DNA of 64,000 nt, from NCBI RefSeq assembly GCF_008923725.1, contig NZ_WBPF01000013.1:744001-808000 (forward strand). Reading direction: 5' to 3'. Source of the stretch: Bacillus sp. CH140a_4T (GTDB taxonomy: Bacteria > Bacillota > Bacilli > Bacillales > Bacillaceae_G). This document shows positions 1-8,565 of the stretch, piece by piece (within the stretch, counting starts at the first letter, position 1; every line of letters begins with the position of its first letter). A program made the translations under genes and the position numbers. The notes under the pieces are model-generated. The model searched no databases. It worked only from the letters and a program-made list of their open reading frames with translations, and had not been told where the DNA came from.

Positions 1-216
1 AATGAGATTTGCATCAAGTAAAAGTTTTAAATGATATGAAAGCTTTGATTGTGGTAAACCGAGAACACCTGTTAAATCACAGACACAAGTTTCCCCACGT
101 TGGCACAATTCGTATAAGATGTGTAGCCTTCTTTGATCTGCCAATGCTTTGAACTTTTTTTCGTATGTCTCAAATGATTGGTTAGTTAATTGATTATACA
201 TTGCTAGTTCTTTCAT
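1..216 (-). CDS. arsR: ArsR-family metalloregulator, partial (5' part only)
   Basis: The first 72 codons are present and the gene runs off the left edge of the window. The translation has the winged-helix signature of ArsR/SmtB repressors: ALADQRRLHIL at about residues 24-34, then the metal-binding helix segment ETCVCDL at about 42-48, and a recognition helix around LPQSKLSYHL. The CVCDL pair of cysteines is the arsenite/antimonite site of classical ArsR proteins. The start is preceded by AAGGAG. The promoter carries two ATCAA-N6-TTGAT palindromes, typical ArsR operators, so the gene is probably autoregulated and may lead an ars operon outside the window. It sits directly beside a truncated radC, which suggests that it belongs to an inserted element. 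Confidence 0.85.
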   Translation of the reverse strand, partial: MKELAMYNQLTNQSFETYEKKFKALADQRRLHILYELCQRGETCVCDLTGVLGLPQSKLSYHLKLLLDANLI

Positions 217-231
217 AGGTCTTCTCCTTAA

Positions 232-247
232 ATCAAATTTTCTTGAT
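232..247. promoter_or_regulatory. ArsR operator, proximal copy
   Basis: Inverted repeat ATCAA-N6-TTGAT lying between the arsR -10 box and its ribosome binding site. This is the usual form of ArsR operators in Bacillus. Bound repressor would block the arsR promoter. Confidence 0.65.
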
Positions 248-253
248 GTTTTT

Positions 254-282
254 ATTATATGCTGATGTTTACAGTTTTACAA
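254..282 (-). promoter_or_regulatory. arsR promoter (sigma-A type)
   Basis: On the minus strand TTGTAA, a 17-nt spacer and a perfect TATAAT precede arsR by about 38 nt. It is flanked on both sides by ArsR-type palindromes. Confidence 0.65.
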
Positions 283-289
283 TTGTTAA

Positions 290-305
290 ATCAAAAAAAA
301 TTGAT
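290..305. promoter_or_regulatory. ArsR operator, distal copy
   Basis: A second ATCAA-N6-TTGAT palindrome, 58 bp from the first and just upstream of the arsR -35 box. Two identical boxes bracketing one promoter would allow cooperative repression. Confidence 0.5.
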
Positions 306-378
306 TAAATTACTTTCTAAAAACGATGCGTTTGTAAAGGTATACTTTAAAGTACTTACAACAAATTTTAAAATAGCA

Positions 379-433
379 TAGGGCAAAAATTAGATACATG
401 AGTATTTTCAGCTCCAATATAATTTTGCCCTAT
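379..433. terminator. Inverted repeat between radC and arsR, possible terminator or element end
   Basis: TAGGGCAAAA(A)TT and AATTTTGCCCTA form a 12-bp stem with a loop of about 29 nt. T-rich sequence follows on the plus strand. The long loop makes it a poor intrinsic terminator. It could instead be a structured end of the element that truncates radC. Confidence 0.35.
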
Positions 434-441
434 ATTTTTTA

Positions 442-1068
442 TTAAGATAATAAAACTTCAATTCCGATAATCTGGCCGCATTCTACTAACCGTTTTGTCA
501 CTTCAATATCTTCTCGGCTCGGCGTGGGGTCTCCTGAGGGATGGTTATGAAGGCATATGATAGAGGCTGCTGCACGGCGGAATGCTTCTTTAAAAACTTC
601 CCTTGGATGTACAATTGATGTGTTTAAACTTCCAATGAAAATCGTTTGCCTATGTATAACTTGATTTTTTGTGTTCAAATATAAACATACAAAATGCTCC
701 TGCTGTAGGAAGCGCATTTCTTCCATTATATATCTCGCGCAATCTTCTGGGCTTCGAATGCTGTATCTATTTTGATATTCTAAACGTACCATTCTTCTAC
801 CGAGTTCAAAAGCAGCTATAAGCTGGGTTGCCTTCGCAATGCCAACACCATGTATACTGACAAGCTCTTCTAACGTTGCATCTTTCAACATACGCAAACC
901 ATCAAAGTGATGTAAAATTTTATCTGATAACTTTAAAACTGTTTCTTCTTTAGAACCTGTTCTGAGTAACACTGCAAGAAGCTCCCGATTCGATAAACTT
1001 CCAGCTCCTTCTAACAATAAACGCTCCCGTGGCTGTTCTTCTTTGGCAACATCACGAATACCGTTCAT
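442..1068 (-). CDS. radC: RadC-family JAMM protein, C-terminally truncated
   Basis: The 208-residue product has an N-terminal helix-hairpin-helix region (about residues 66-88, ELVSIHGVGIAKATQLI) and the JAMM metal-binding motif HNHPSGDPTPSRED with H174, H176 and D187 intact. Despite its name RadC's DNA-repair role is unproven. Bacillus RadC proteins normally run about 15-20 residues further, with a final beta strand of the type LDHIIIG...; here the frame leaves the family after GIEVL and stops two codons later (LS, stop). The normal downstream neighbours mreBCD-minCD are missing; arsR follows instead. The 3' end therefore looks replaced by an insertion. Start ATG is preceded by AAAGGGGTGGAG. 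Whether the short form folds is unknown. Confidence 0.85.
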   Translation of the reverse strand: MNGIRDVAKEEQPRERLLLEGAGSLSNRELLAVLLRTGSKEETVLKLSDKILHHFDGLRMLKDATLEELVSIHGVGIAKATQLIAAFELGRRMVRLEYQNRYSIRSPEDCARYIMEEMRFLQQEHFVCLYLNTKNQVIHRQTIFIGSLNTSIVHPREVFKEAFRRAAASIICLHNHPSGDPTPSREDIEVTKRLVECGQIIGIEVLLS

Positions 1069-1114
1069 TTCTCCACCCCTTTATTTGTTCTCTCAAAGAA
1101 AATCCCATGCAATT

Positions 1115-1690
1115 TTACGCATGGGTTATATCATTATTAAATTGTTTTAATTCCCGAACAAGACGTGAAATTGGTAAACCGACTACACTATAGTAATCCC
1201 CTTGAATATGTTGAACAAAAATAGATCCTTTACCTTGAATTCCATAACTTCCTGCTTTATCAAGAGGCTCTTTTGATGCAACGTATGCGTCAATTTCCTC
1301 TTCTGTTAATTCCCAAAACGTAACTTCTGTACGCTCATAAAAAGTGACTGTTTTATCTTTTGCTATAATTGCTACACCAGTATACACTTCATGTGTTTTC
1401 CCTGATAATAATTGTAACATCTCTTTCGCCTCAGCCTCATTAGAAGGCTTTCCAAGAACACGCGAATCATACGTAACAATTGTGTCTGCACCTAACACAA
1501 CGTGATCACTATTCGTTTCTGCTACCGCAGATGCTTTTTGCAGGGCAAGGGACATAACGATATCCGAAGGTGATGAGTACGCACCAATCGTCTCTTCTAC
1601 TTCACTTACAACGATTTTAAATGGTACACCAGCTAACTCAAGCAATTCCTTCCTGCGAGGTGATCCTGAAGCTAAAATAATTTTTCTCAT
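1115..1690 (-). CDS. maf: Maf family nucleotide pyrophosphatase
   Basis: Maf proteins hydrolyse non-canonical or modified nucleoside triphosphates, and Bacillus Maf overexpression inhibits septation. The 191-residue product starts with the diagnostic ASGSPRR (residues 7-13), has GADT around the catalytic aspartate (67-70) and GKPSN (80-84). The ATG at 1690 is chosen over an upstream in-frame start because AAGGAG lies at the right distance. It stands between spoIIB and radC as in B. subtilis. The length is normal for the family. Confidence 0.95.
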   Translation of the reverse strand: MRKIILASGSPRRKELLELAGVPFKIVVSEVEETIGAYSSPSDIVMSLALQKASAVAETNSDHVVLGADTIVTYDSRVLGKPSNEAEAKEMLQLLSGKTHEVYTGVAIIAKDKTVTFYERTEVTFWELTEEEIDAYVASKEPLDKAGSYGIQGKGSIFVQHIQGDYYSVVGLPISRLVRELKQFNNDITHA

Positions 1691-1860
1691 ATTTTCTCCT
1701 TCCTTTCTCACATGAAGCAGAACAATTTATATCAATCGTATCAAAGGAATAGTTTGTCCACAAATGATAGAAATATTATTTTCTCTAAGCAAAATAATAC
1801 TTCTTTACTAAAATACGATTATAGTCCTGCCATAGAGAAAGCACTTTGCTCTAAATTCAT

Positions 1861-1891
1861 AAGAAAAGGAAGAAGTACCTATACTTCTTCC
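1861..1891 (-). terminator. Terminator downstream of spoIIB
   Basis: GGAAGAAGTA and TACTTCTTCC form a perfect 10-bp stem with a 4-nt loop, followed on the minus strand by TTTTCTT. The rest of the 221-bp gap to maf shows no convincing gene. Confidence 0.75.
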
Positions 1892-1911
1892 TTCGTCATT
1901 TCATTATCCTA

Positions 1912-2874
1912 TTAATTCACCTTTTGGGAAACAATTTTTTCATATGAAAGTATACCATCAATAATAACTTGATTTAATTTCGCCAAAGATTCCTTATCAC
2001 CTTTTCCATCCTTCACTGTTTGTACAGCTACTGACGTATACATATACAATTTCTTTGCTTCTTCCTGCTTCATACTTTTCCCTTCTTTTTCAATTGCTTT
2101 CCACTCTTTTTCAATCCCACCTATATCTTTTGCATTACTTTTTGCACTAGCTTGTACGCTAGAAGCATATTTTGCTAAATGAGTATATAATGGCTGTACT
2201 TTTGTTAAGAACGCACCAACTTCTTTATCCTCTTTAAGTAACGCTTTATCTGTTATATCCCAGTTCTTTTTCAATACGGAGACATTATCATTTTTATACT
2301 GCGTCATTAATTGATTTATGCCCTGTTCATCGCCAGCAATACCAACAACTAATGCATACTTATCACCGCTCGGTTTTAAAGCTGCAACGCCTCCATTACC
2401 TTTCCACTCTTCAAGAGCGGCCTGTCCCTTTTCTTCGGAAGAATAAACCCCTCCTTGAACATAAAATAATTTCATTGGATCTAATGACGTTCCTGTTTGT
2501 GCTTTTTGTTTTTCCTCATTCGGTGCTGGTGTTTGTTCCGCCGTTCCACCCACCTTTGATTCTTCATTTTGTATCTGCTTCGAAGCTGTTACTCCGCTTC
2601 CTCCTGTCGCCCCCTGCCCTGTAAGTAACTGTAGCATTCCCATCCCAAACGCCGTACCGATAACAATCGCAGTTGCAACGATTGCAATTAACGTATTGCT
2701 CCACTTCTTTCGTTTTTTTTCCGTAGACATTAATTTCGCTTTTTGAAACGGAACAACGTTTTTCGGTCTTTCACTTTCTACTACCATCCATTCAAATTCA
2801 TCTTTCTTCTTCTCCTCATACTTCGCTTCTGTTCCATTCACTTTCACTGAGATCGTTCGTGATTGCTTGTCCAT
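1912..2874 (-). CDS. spoIIB: SPOR-domain sporulation protein, SpoIIB-type
   Basis: A bitopic membrane protein of about 320 residues. A charged N-terminal cytoplasmic part (1-57) is followed by one transmembrane helix (about 61-85), a Gln/Glu/Lys-rich linker, and a SPOR-like peptidoglycan-binding domain (about 136-208, starting LDPMKLFYVQGGVYSS). SpoIIB helps septal peptidoglycan thinning at the onset of engulfment in B. subtilis and lies at this same position upstream of maf. Start ATG at 2874 follows GAGGTG; a GTG 15 nt upstream is possible. Sequence outside the SPOR domain is poorly conserved in this family, so the name rests on domain layout and synteny. Confidence 0.8.
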   Translation of the reverse strand: MDKQSRTISVKVNGTEAKYEEKKKDEFEWMVVESERPKNVVPFQKAKLMSTEKKRKKWSNTLIAIVATAIVIGTAFGMGMLQLLTGQGATGGSGVTASKQIQNEESKVGGTAEQTPAPNEEKQKAQTGTSLDPMKLFYVQGGVYSSEEKGQAALEEWKGNGGVAALKPSGDKYALVVGIAGDEQGINQLMTQYKNDNVSVLKKNWDITDKALLKEDKEVGAFLTKVQPLYTHLAKYASSVQASAKSNAKDIGGIEKEWKAIEKEGKSMKQEEAKKLYMYTSVAVQTVKDGKGDKESLAKLNQVIIDGILSYEKIVSQKVN

Positions 2875-3012
2875 ACACTCACACCTCACCTCTTATCGTT
2901 GTCCGCATCATATCATATTCACTTCGCAAAAAAACGAGATATTTGTCAGAGGAATTCGCCAAATAACCCTATATATTTATCTTATATGTATGCATTTGAC
3001 TTCATTTGTAGA

Positions 3013-3048
3013 ACAAAAAAACTAGATAGCAAAGACTATCTAGTTTTT
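3013..3048 (-). terminator. folC terminator overlapping its stop codon
   Basis: AACTAGATAG and CTATCTAGTT pair with a 6-nt loop (hairpin 3019-3046) and are followed on the minus strand by a run of six or more T. The folC TAG stop lies inside the hairpin. Confidence 0.8.
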
Positions 3049-4341
3049 CTCGCGAATATATTTTCGAACTTCCGAAATGAAATAAAGAGAACCAGTTATG
3101 ATAAAAACATCATTTTCTCCAATCATTTCAACCTTCGTATCAATTGCCTCTTTCCAATTTTCAAAAACTAATTTTGACTCTTTCTTTGAATACGATGCAA
3201 GCTGAACTGCTGAAATAGCACGATCAAATGCGAATGTTGTAAAAATAATTTCATCGGCGACGGTTTCTAATTGACCTACCATATTATGCAATTGTTTATC
3301 ACCAAGGGCAGTAAATAAAACTATTACATTTTTATCTTTGTAATGTGATTCTACCGTTTTCACAAGACTTTCGATACCTTCTGGGTTATGAGCACCATCT
3401 ATAATAATATCTGGCTTACTTTGCAGTTTTTCAAAGCGCCCAACCCAGTACGCTTCCTGTAATCCCGTTCTGATTTCTTCTTCCTCAATTAAAAATGATA
3501 AATATGTTTTCACATACATGACTGCCATAAGCGCAAGTGCTGCGTTTCCTACTTGATGACTGCCTTTCATCGAGATTCGCACATCTTCAAAAAAGGCGAA
3601 AGGACAAGTGAAATCGAACTGTTCTCCATCTTCGCTAGACTGTTTATGTAACGCTGTAAAGTGGTTCCCTATCTCGTATAAGTTTGCATGATTTTCCTTT
3701 GCAACCTTTTGAATGACTTGCAATACTTCCTCATCTTGTACACCAGTAATAACTGGAACACCAGACTTAATAATCCCCGCCTTTTCATATGCAATTTCTC
3801 CTAGTGTATTCCCTAAAATATGCATATGATCGTGGCCGATATTTGTAATAATCGTGAGAACAGGATGAATAACATTCGTAGAATCAAAGCGCCCTCCAAG
3901 CCCTGTTTCAAATAAAACAACATCACAGAAATTAACTTTACCGAAATAACAAATTGCCATAACAGTAATAATTTCAAACTCAGTCGCTTCCCCTAAATCC
4001 GTCTCATCTAGTTTTTCAACGATTGGCTTTACTATCTTTACAAGTTCAGTAATCTCTTCATCTGCAATTGGTGTCCCGTTCACACTAATACGTTCGTTAA
4101 ATGTTTCGATATACGGAGAGGTAAATGTCCCTACCTTATACTTTGCGTTTTCTAACATGTAGCGCATATATGTTAACGTTGAACCTTTTCCATTTGTACC
4201 AGCAAGATGAACACATTTAATGTGACGCTCTGGATTTCCGAGTTCTTCTAGCATCCATCTCATTCTTTCTAATCCCGGTTTAATACCAAACTTCAATCGG
4301 CTATGAATCCACCCTATCGCTTCTTCGTATGTATGTATCAC
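3040..4341 (-). CDS. folC: Folylpolyglutamate synthase / dihydrofolate synthase
   Basis: FolC adds glutamate residues to folates with ATP. The 433-residue product has the Mur-ligase-like P-loop HLAGTNGKGST at about residues 46-55, the ETGLGGRFDSTNV motif at about 145-157, and DGAHNPEG in the C-terminal half, all family signatures. It follows valS with about 90 bp between, as in B. subtilis. Start ATG has a weak GGAGA-type site. Length is typical. Confidence 0.95.
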   Translation of the reverse strand: MIHTYEEAIGWIHSRLKFGIKPGLERMRWMLEELGNPERHIKCVHLAGTNGKGSTLTYMRYMLENAKYKVGTFTSPYIETFNERISVNGTPIADEEITELVKIVKPIVEKLDETDLGEATEFEIITVMAICYFGKVNFCDVVLFETGLGGRFDSTNVIHPVLTIITNIGHDHMHILGNTLGEIAYEKAGIIKSGVPVITGVQDEEVLQVIQKVAKENHANLYEIGNHFTALHKQSSEDGEQFDFTCPFAFFEDVRISMKGSHQVGNAALALMAVMYVKTYLSFLIEEEEIRTGLQEAYWVGRFEKLQSKPDIIIDGAHNPEGIESLVKTVESHYKDKNVIVLFTALGDKQLHNMVGQLETVADEIIFTTFAFDRAISAVQLASYSKKESKLVFENWKEAIDTKVEMIGENDVFIITGSLYFISEVRKYIREKN

Positions 4342-4433
4342 GTATGCTTTCTCCTTTCAAAAGACAACCTTCATACTCCTATTATACGCAAAGAAAAGAG
4401 ACTCACCAATATAGTGAGCCTCTAAAAAATATT

Positions 4434-7079
4434 TTACTTTTCAAGATCTGCTAGACGTTGGCGAACTGCTTCACGTTTTTCTAGGTAGTCTTGCTCTTTC
4501 GCACGCTCTCCATCAATAACTGCTGCAGGAGCTTTCGCTACGAAACCTTGGTTTGAAAGTTTCTTCTGTACACGTTCTACTTCTTTGTCGAACTTCTCAA
4601 ATTCTTTCTCAAGACGTGCTCTCTCTTCATCAAGATTGATAAGATCAGCTAACGGTAAGAATAACTCTGCACCTGATACGATTGCAGTCATTGCTTTTTC
4701 TGGCGCTTGTAAATCCGTTTGAATTATTAATTCGCTTGGGTTACAGAAACGCTCAATGTAAGAGCTGTTTTTTGTAAGTTGAGCAAGTACATCCTCATCT
4801 TTTGCTTTAATTTGCATTTGAACTTTTTTGCTCATTGGCGTATTAACTTCTGCACGGATGTTACGAACAGAGCGAATGATATCAACTAGAAGGTGCATTT
4901 CTGCCGCAGCTTCTGTATCTTGTAAATCTTCGCGAACTGTTGGCCATGCTGCTACTGTAATAGATTCGCCTTCATGCGGTAAATGTTGCCAAATCTTCTC
5001 TGTTACGAATGGCATGAATGGGTGTAATAGACGCATTGTTTGGTCTAATACGTAAGCTAAAATTGAACGAGTTGTTTTCTTAGCTGCTTCATCTTCACCG
5101 TATAGTGGAAGTTTCGCCATTTCAATGTACCAGTCACAGAAATCGTCCCAAATGAAGTTGTATAATGAACGACCAGCTTCACCGAACTCATATTTATCCA
5201 TGTTACGCGTTACGCTTTCGATTGTTTCGTTTAAGCGAGTTAAAATCCACTTATCCGCAACTGATTTTTCACCAGTTAAATCGATTTCTTCATACTTCAT
5301 ATCATCCATGTTCATTAATACGAAACGTGATGCGTTCCAAATTTTATTAATGAAGTTCCAAGTAGATTCTACTTTTTCCATGCTGAAACGTAAATCTTGA
5401 CCTGGTGCACTTCCTGTTGATAAGAAATAGCGCATTGCATCTGCACCGTACTTCTCGATAACATCCATTGGATCAATGCCGTTACCAAGAGATTTACTCA
5501 TTTTACGTCCTTGCTCATCACGAACTAAACCGTGAATTAATACATCTTTAAATGGACGCTCGCCTGTAAACTCTAAACCTTGGAAAATCATACGAGATAC
5601 CCAGAAGAAGATGATGTCATAACCCGTTACTAGTGCATCTGTTGAATAGTAACGTTTGAAGTCTACTGCATCTTCATTTGGCCAGCCAAGTGTTGAGAAT
5701 GGCCATAACGCTGAACTGAACCATGTATCAAGTACGTCGTTATCTTGATTCCAGTTTTCAATATCTGCTGGCTCTTCTGTACCTACGTATACTTCACCAG
5801 TTTCTTTATGATACCAAGCTGGAATGCGGTGTCCCCACCATAATTGACGAGAAATACACCAGTCGTGAATATTTTCCATCCAGCGTAAATATGTGTTTTC
5901 GAAACGCTCTGGTACGAACGTTACTTTCTCTTCTTCTTTTTGTTGAAGCGCTACTGCCTTCTCAGCAAGTGGAGCCATTTTTACGAACCATTGTGTTGAT
6001 AAGTAAGGCTCAACAACTGCACCACTACGCTCACTATGACCTACTGAATGCATATGAGGCTCGATTTCTACTAATACGCCCGCTTCTTGTAAATCTTTCA
6101 CTAACGCTTTACGGCATTCAAAACGATCCATACCGTTATACTTACCAGCTTTTTCGTTCATCGATCCATCTTCGTTCATTACTAAGATACGTGGTAAGTC
6201 ATGACGGTTACCTACTTCAAAGTCATTCGGGTCATGAGCTGGTGTAATTTTTACAACGCCTGTTCCGAAATCTTTTTCTACGTACTCATCAGCAATAATC
6301 GGGATCTCACGGCCTACGATTGGAAGTGTAACTGTTTTTCCGATTAAATGCTTGTAACGATCGTCTTCTGGATGAACCGCTACTGCTGTATCACCAAGCA
6401 TCGTTTCTGGACGAGTTGTTGCAAGACGAATATGGCCAGAACCATCTGTTAATGGATAGTTCATATGGTAGAATGCACCTTGAACTTCTTTATGAATTAC
6501 TTCAATATCAGAAAGGGCTGTGCGTGTTGCTGGGTCCCAATTGATAATATATTCACCACGGTAAATTAAGCCTTTTTCGTATAATTGAACGAATACTTTA
6601 TTAACCGCATCAGATAAACCTTCGTCTAATGTGAAACGTTCGCGAGAATAGTCTAGTCCTAAACCAACTTTCCCCCATTGTTGACGAATGTGAGAAGCGT
6701 ATTCTTCTTTCCACTCCCAAGCTTTTTCAAGGAATTTCTCACGGCCAAGATCGTAACGTGAAATACCTTCTTCACGAAGTTTCCCTTCTACTTTCGCTTG
6801 TGTTGCGATACCCGCATGGTCCATTCCTGGAAGCCATAATACATCGTAACCTTGCATACGCTTCGTACGAGTTAAAATATCTTGAAGAGTTGTATCCCAA
6901 GCGTGACCTAAGTGTAACTTACCAGTTACGTTCGGAGGTGGAATTACAATTGTATACGGTTGTTTCTTCTCGTCTCCTGTTGCTTCGAAATATTTGCCTT
7001 CTAGCCACCACTGATAAAGGCCTTCTTCAACGGACATATGATCATATTTAGTTGGTAAATTCTTTTCCGTGTTTGACAT
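4434..7079 (-). CDS. valS: Valyl-tRNA synthetase
   Basis: The 881-residue class I synthetase charges tRNA-Val. The HIGH motif appears as KLHLGHA (about 54-60) after PPPNVTG, the editing CP1 domain fills the middle ([18 protein letters not shown]), and KMSKS appears at about residue 525. The C-terminal coiled coil ([20 protein letters not shown]... to the end) is the tRNA-binding arm specific to ValRS. Ribosome binding site AAGGAGG. Expression is controlled by the T-box leader immediately upstream. Confidence 0.98.
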   Translation of the reverse strand: MSNTEKNLPTKYDHMSVEEGLYQWWLEGKYFEATGDEKKQPYTIVIPPPNVTGKLHLGHAWDTTLQDILTRTKRMQGYDVLWLPGMDHAGIATQAKVEGKLREEGISRYDLGREKFLEKAWEWKEEYASHIRQQWGKVGLGLDYSRERFTLDEGLSDAVNKVFVQLYEKGLIYRGEYIINWDPATRTALSDIEVIHKEVQGAFYHMNYPLTDGSGHIRLATTRPETMLGDTAVAVHPEDDRYKHLIGKTVTLPIVGREIPIIADEYVEKDFGTGVVKITPAHDPNDFEVGNRHDLPRILVMNEDGSMNEKAGKYNGMDRFECRKALVKDLQEAGVLVEIEPHMHSVGHSERSGAVVEPYLSTQWFVKMAPLAEKAVALQQKEEEKVTFVPERFENTYLRWMENIHDWCISRQLWWGHRIPAWYHKETGEVYVGTEEPADIENWNQDNDVLDTWFSSALWPFSTLGWPNEDAVDFKRYYSTDALVTGYDIIFFWVSRMIFQGLEFTGERPFKDVLIHGLVRDEQGRKMSKSLGNGIDPMDVIEKYGADAMRYFLSTGSAPGQDLRFSMEKVESTWNFINKIWNASRFVLMNMDDMKYEEIDLTGEKSVADKWILTRLNETIESVTRNMDKYEFGEAGRSLYNFIWDDFCDWYIEMAKLPLYGEDEAAKKTTRSILAYVLDQTMRLLHPFMPFVTEKIWQHLPHEGESITVAAWPTVREDLQDTEAAAEMHLLVDIIRSVRNIRAEVNTPMSKKVQMQIKAKDEDVLAQLTKNSSYIERFCNPSELIIQTDLQAPEKAMTAIVSGAELFLPLADLINLDEERARLEKEFEKFDKEVERVQKKLSNQGFVAKAPAAVIDGERAKEQDYLEKREAVRQRLADLEK

Positions 7080-7098
7080 TATTTTCCCTCCTTAAAAT

Positions 7099-7368
7099 AA
7101 AAAATGCCCCTCATCCAAAAAAGGACGAGGGACATCGCGGTACCACCTTTATTTACAAACAAATTCAGAATTTGCTTATACTCTTAATTTGATAACGGAC
7201 AAATCCGTCTTTTCCTAATGAGAACTATTCCGTTCAGAAAAGATGCTCCAGGGCTACCTTCTAACATAACTATCTAGAGAATCTCCCAGCTAATGATTCT
7301 CCTCTCTGAAGACGTTTCTTGTTATACTCTTCCCCTTCAAGGCATTTATATGATTGTTAATTATTATA
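7099..7368 (-). promoter_or_regulatory. T-box riboswitch leader of valS
   Basis: The leader of about 270 nt contains the conserved T-box sequence AAGGTGGTACCGCG (plus-strand 7136-7149), which pairs with the free CCA end of uncharged tRNA. Immediately downstream is the competing terminator with a 10-bp stem (7107-7131) and a T run. The 5' part has stem I features: AGTATAAC/AGAGGAG near the start and a distal loop region. A GTT triplet lies in the segment before CTCATTAGG and is a candidate valine specifier, but I could not fix the specifier loop. Uncharged tRNA-Val is expected to allow readthrough into valS. Confidence 0.93.
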
Positions 7369-7374
7369 TACAAT

Positions 7375-7403
7375 AGTGTAAAAAACGAAACCCTATTCGT
7401 CAA
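7375..7403 (-). promoter_or_regulatory. Candidate valS promoter
   Basis: TTGACG, a 17-nt spacer and TACACT on the minus strand, just upstream of the T-box leader. A TATAAT at 7363-7368 is an alternative -10 but lacks a good -35 partner. Confidence 0.45.
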
Positions 7404-7437
7404 GATAAATTTCATACTACGTCTCTTCAAGCGAACG

Positions 7438-7472
7438 AAAAAAAAGATAAGTAGAGATACTACTTATCTTTT
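7438..7472 (-). terminator. ysxE terminator
   Basis: AAGATAAGTAG and CTACTTATCTT form a perfect 11-bp stem with a 5-nt loop, with T-rich sequence on the downstream minus strand. It separates the coat genes from the valS leader. Confidence 0.8.
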
Positions 7473-8497
7473 TATCCGTTCCCTTGCTGGGCAGCTTGTA
7501 ATTGCGAAAGGAAATATTCTATATTGCTAACGAGCCAATGCGATTGTTGCAAGCTCTTTACTCCGAGAAGTTCATTTTCCTCAGTACGACTCTCTCTTCT
7601 TTTCTTATAAGACTGGATTTGCCGAATAAATTGCGATGGATACGTCATATACGCAAACATGAGTAGTTGCTCTTCTTTCGTAAAAGGGAAATTTTTTTGG
7701 TACATTTGATACCATTCAAACCGATCACTTCGCGCAATTGGATACGTGTTTAAAGACCGAGAATAAAACCCTACTATATCTTGTACGGGTGTTGCAAACT
7801 TCGATTTTTCTAAACTAATAAAATAGCCGTTCCGTTCATAATCAAATAAGAAATGATTAAGTGATACGTTACCATGCACAAAAGTAATACGTGTTTTTTC
7901 TTTTTCTTTCATCGCATCGTTCCACTCAGTTAATTGCTTCGTTGCAAACTCACGCGCCCTCATTACATGATGATAGTACGTACAATATTGCAATTCAAAC
8001 GGAGACATATACCACTTCGCTTCAGATTCTACGAGGAACTCTTCTAACATCTCACCATCATTCTCCCAGCGATCGGATATATTTGTATAATGTTTTTCTA
8101 AATCTTCTTCTGTATACGTTTCTTCTTTCACCGTTTTTTGATGTAATGTTCCGAGAGTTTGAAACATTTTATGGTATTGATCATTATCCTCGCCGTTGCC
8201 TTCCGCACGTTCTAACCAAGGCATTAAATAATAATTATACGTCCCGTCACTTAAAATATAATTTCCATCCGTCGCATGGTATATAGGTACATAATTTGAA
8301 AAACCTTTCTCCTTCAAATATTGAATATGATGCAGGAAGTTATTCCGCTCTAACTTCCTGCCTTCTATTTTCTTGAGCGCATACGGACCTTGATTCGTGT
8401 AAATTTTCGTTACACTTCCGTGCTCTTCCATATGCTGTGTATCCAATCTATATTGCCTTACAATGGGTTCATAGCGATTTCGTAATTCCATATCCAT
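7472..8497 (-). CDS. ysxE: Spore coat-associated kinase-like protein, YsxE/CotS type
   Basis: The product (341 residues) resembles CotS/YsxE proteins, which have an aminoglycoside phosphotransferase-like fold. Visible landmarks are ALKKIEGRKLERNNF (a nucleotide-lysine-type segment near residue 37), FVHGNVSLNHFLFD (brenner-like HGN...N motif, about residue 200) and ISLEKSKFATPVQDI in place of the usual DFD. The altered DFD suggests weak or absent kinase activity. It follows spoVID as in B. subtilis, where YsxE is a SpoVID-dependent coat protein. Function beyond coat association is not established. Confidence 0.85.
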   Translation of the reverse strand: MDMELRNRYEPIVRQYRLDTQHMEEHGSVTKIYTNQGPYALKKIEGRKLERNNFLHHIQYLKEKGFSNYVPIYHATDGNYILSDGTYNYYLMPWLERAEGNGEDNDQYHKMFQTLGTLHQKTVKEETYTEEDLEKHYTNISDRWENDGEMLEEFLVESEAKWYMSPFELQYCTYYHHVMRAREFATKQLTEWNDAMKEKEKTRITFVHGNVSLNHFLFDYERNGYFISLEKSKFATPVQDIVGFYSRSLNTYPIARSDRFEWYQMYQKNFPFTKEEQLLMFAYMTYPSQFIRQIQSYKKRRESRTEENELLGVKSLQQSHWLVSNIEYFLSQLQAAQQGNG

Positions 8498-8535
8498 ACG
8501 AATAACCCTTTCTATTCAAAACATAGCCTTTAGAA

Positions 8536-8565
8536 AAATAAGTGAGTGAAAACACTCACTTATTT
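8536..8565 (-). terminator. Hairpin between spoVID and ysxE
   Basis: AAATAAGTGAGTG and CACTCACTTATTT form a perfect 13-bp stem with an AAAA/TTTT loop. It overlaps the spoVID stop codon. With only a short T tract it may be a partial terminator or an mRNA-stabilising hairpin. Confidence 0.65.

Noticed and set aside
1712-1915. 67-codon plus-strand ORF between maf and spoIIB
   Set aside because: Overlaps the spoIIB terminator, low-complexity product, start overlaps the maf upstream region without its own RBS.
5723-6247. 174-codon plus-strand ORF inside valS
   Set aside because: Antisense shadow of a highly conserved synthetase gene; no promoter or RBS.
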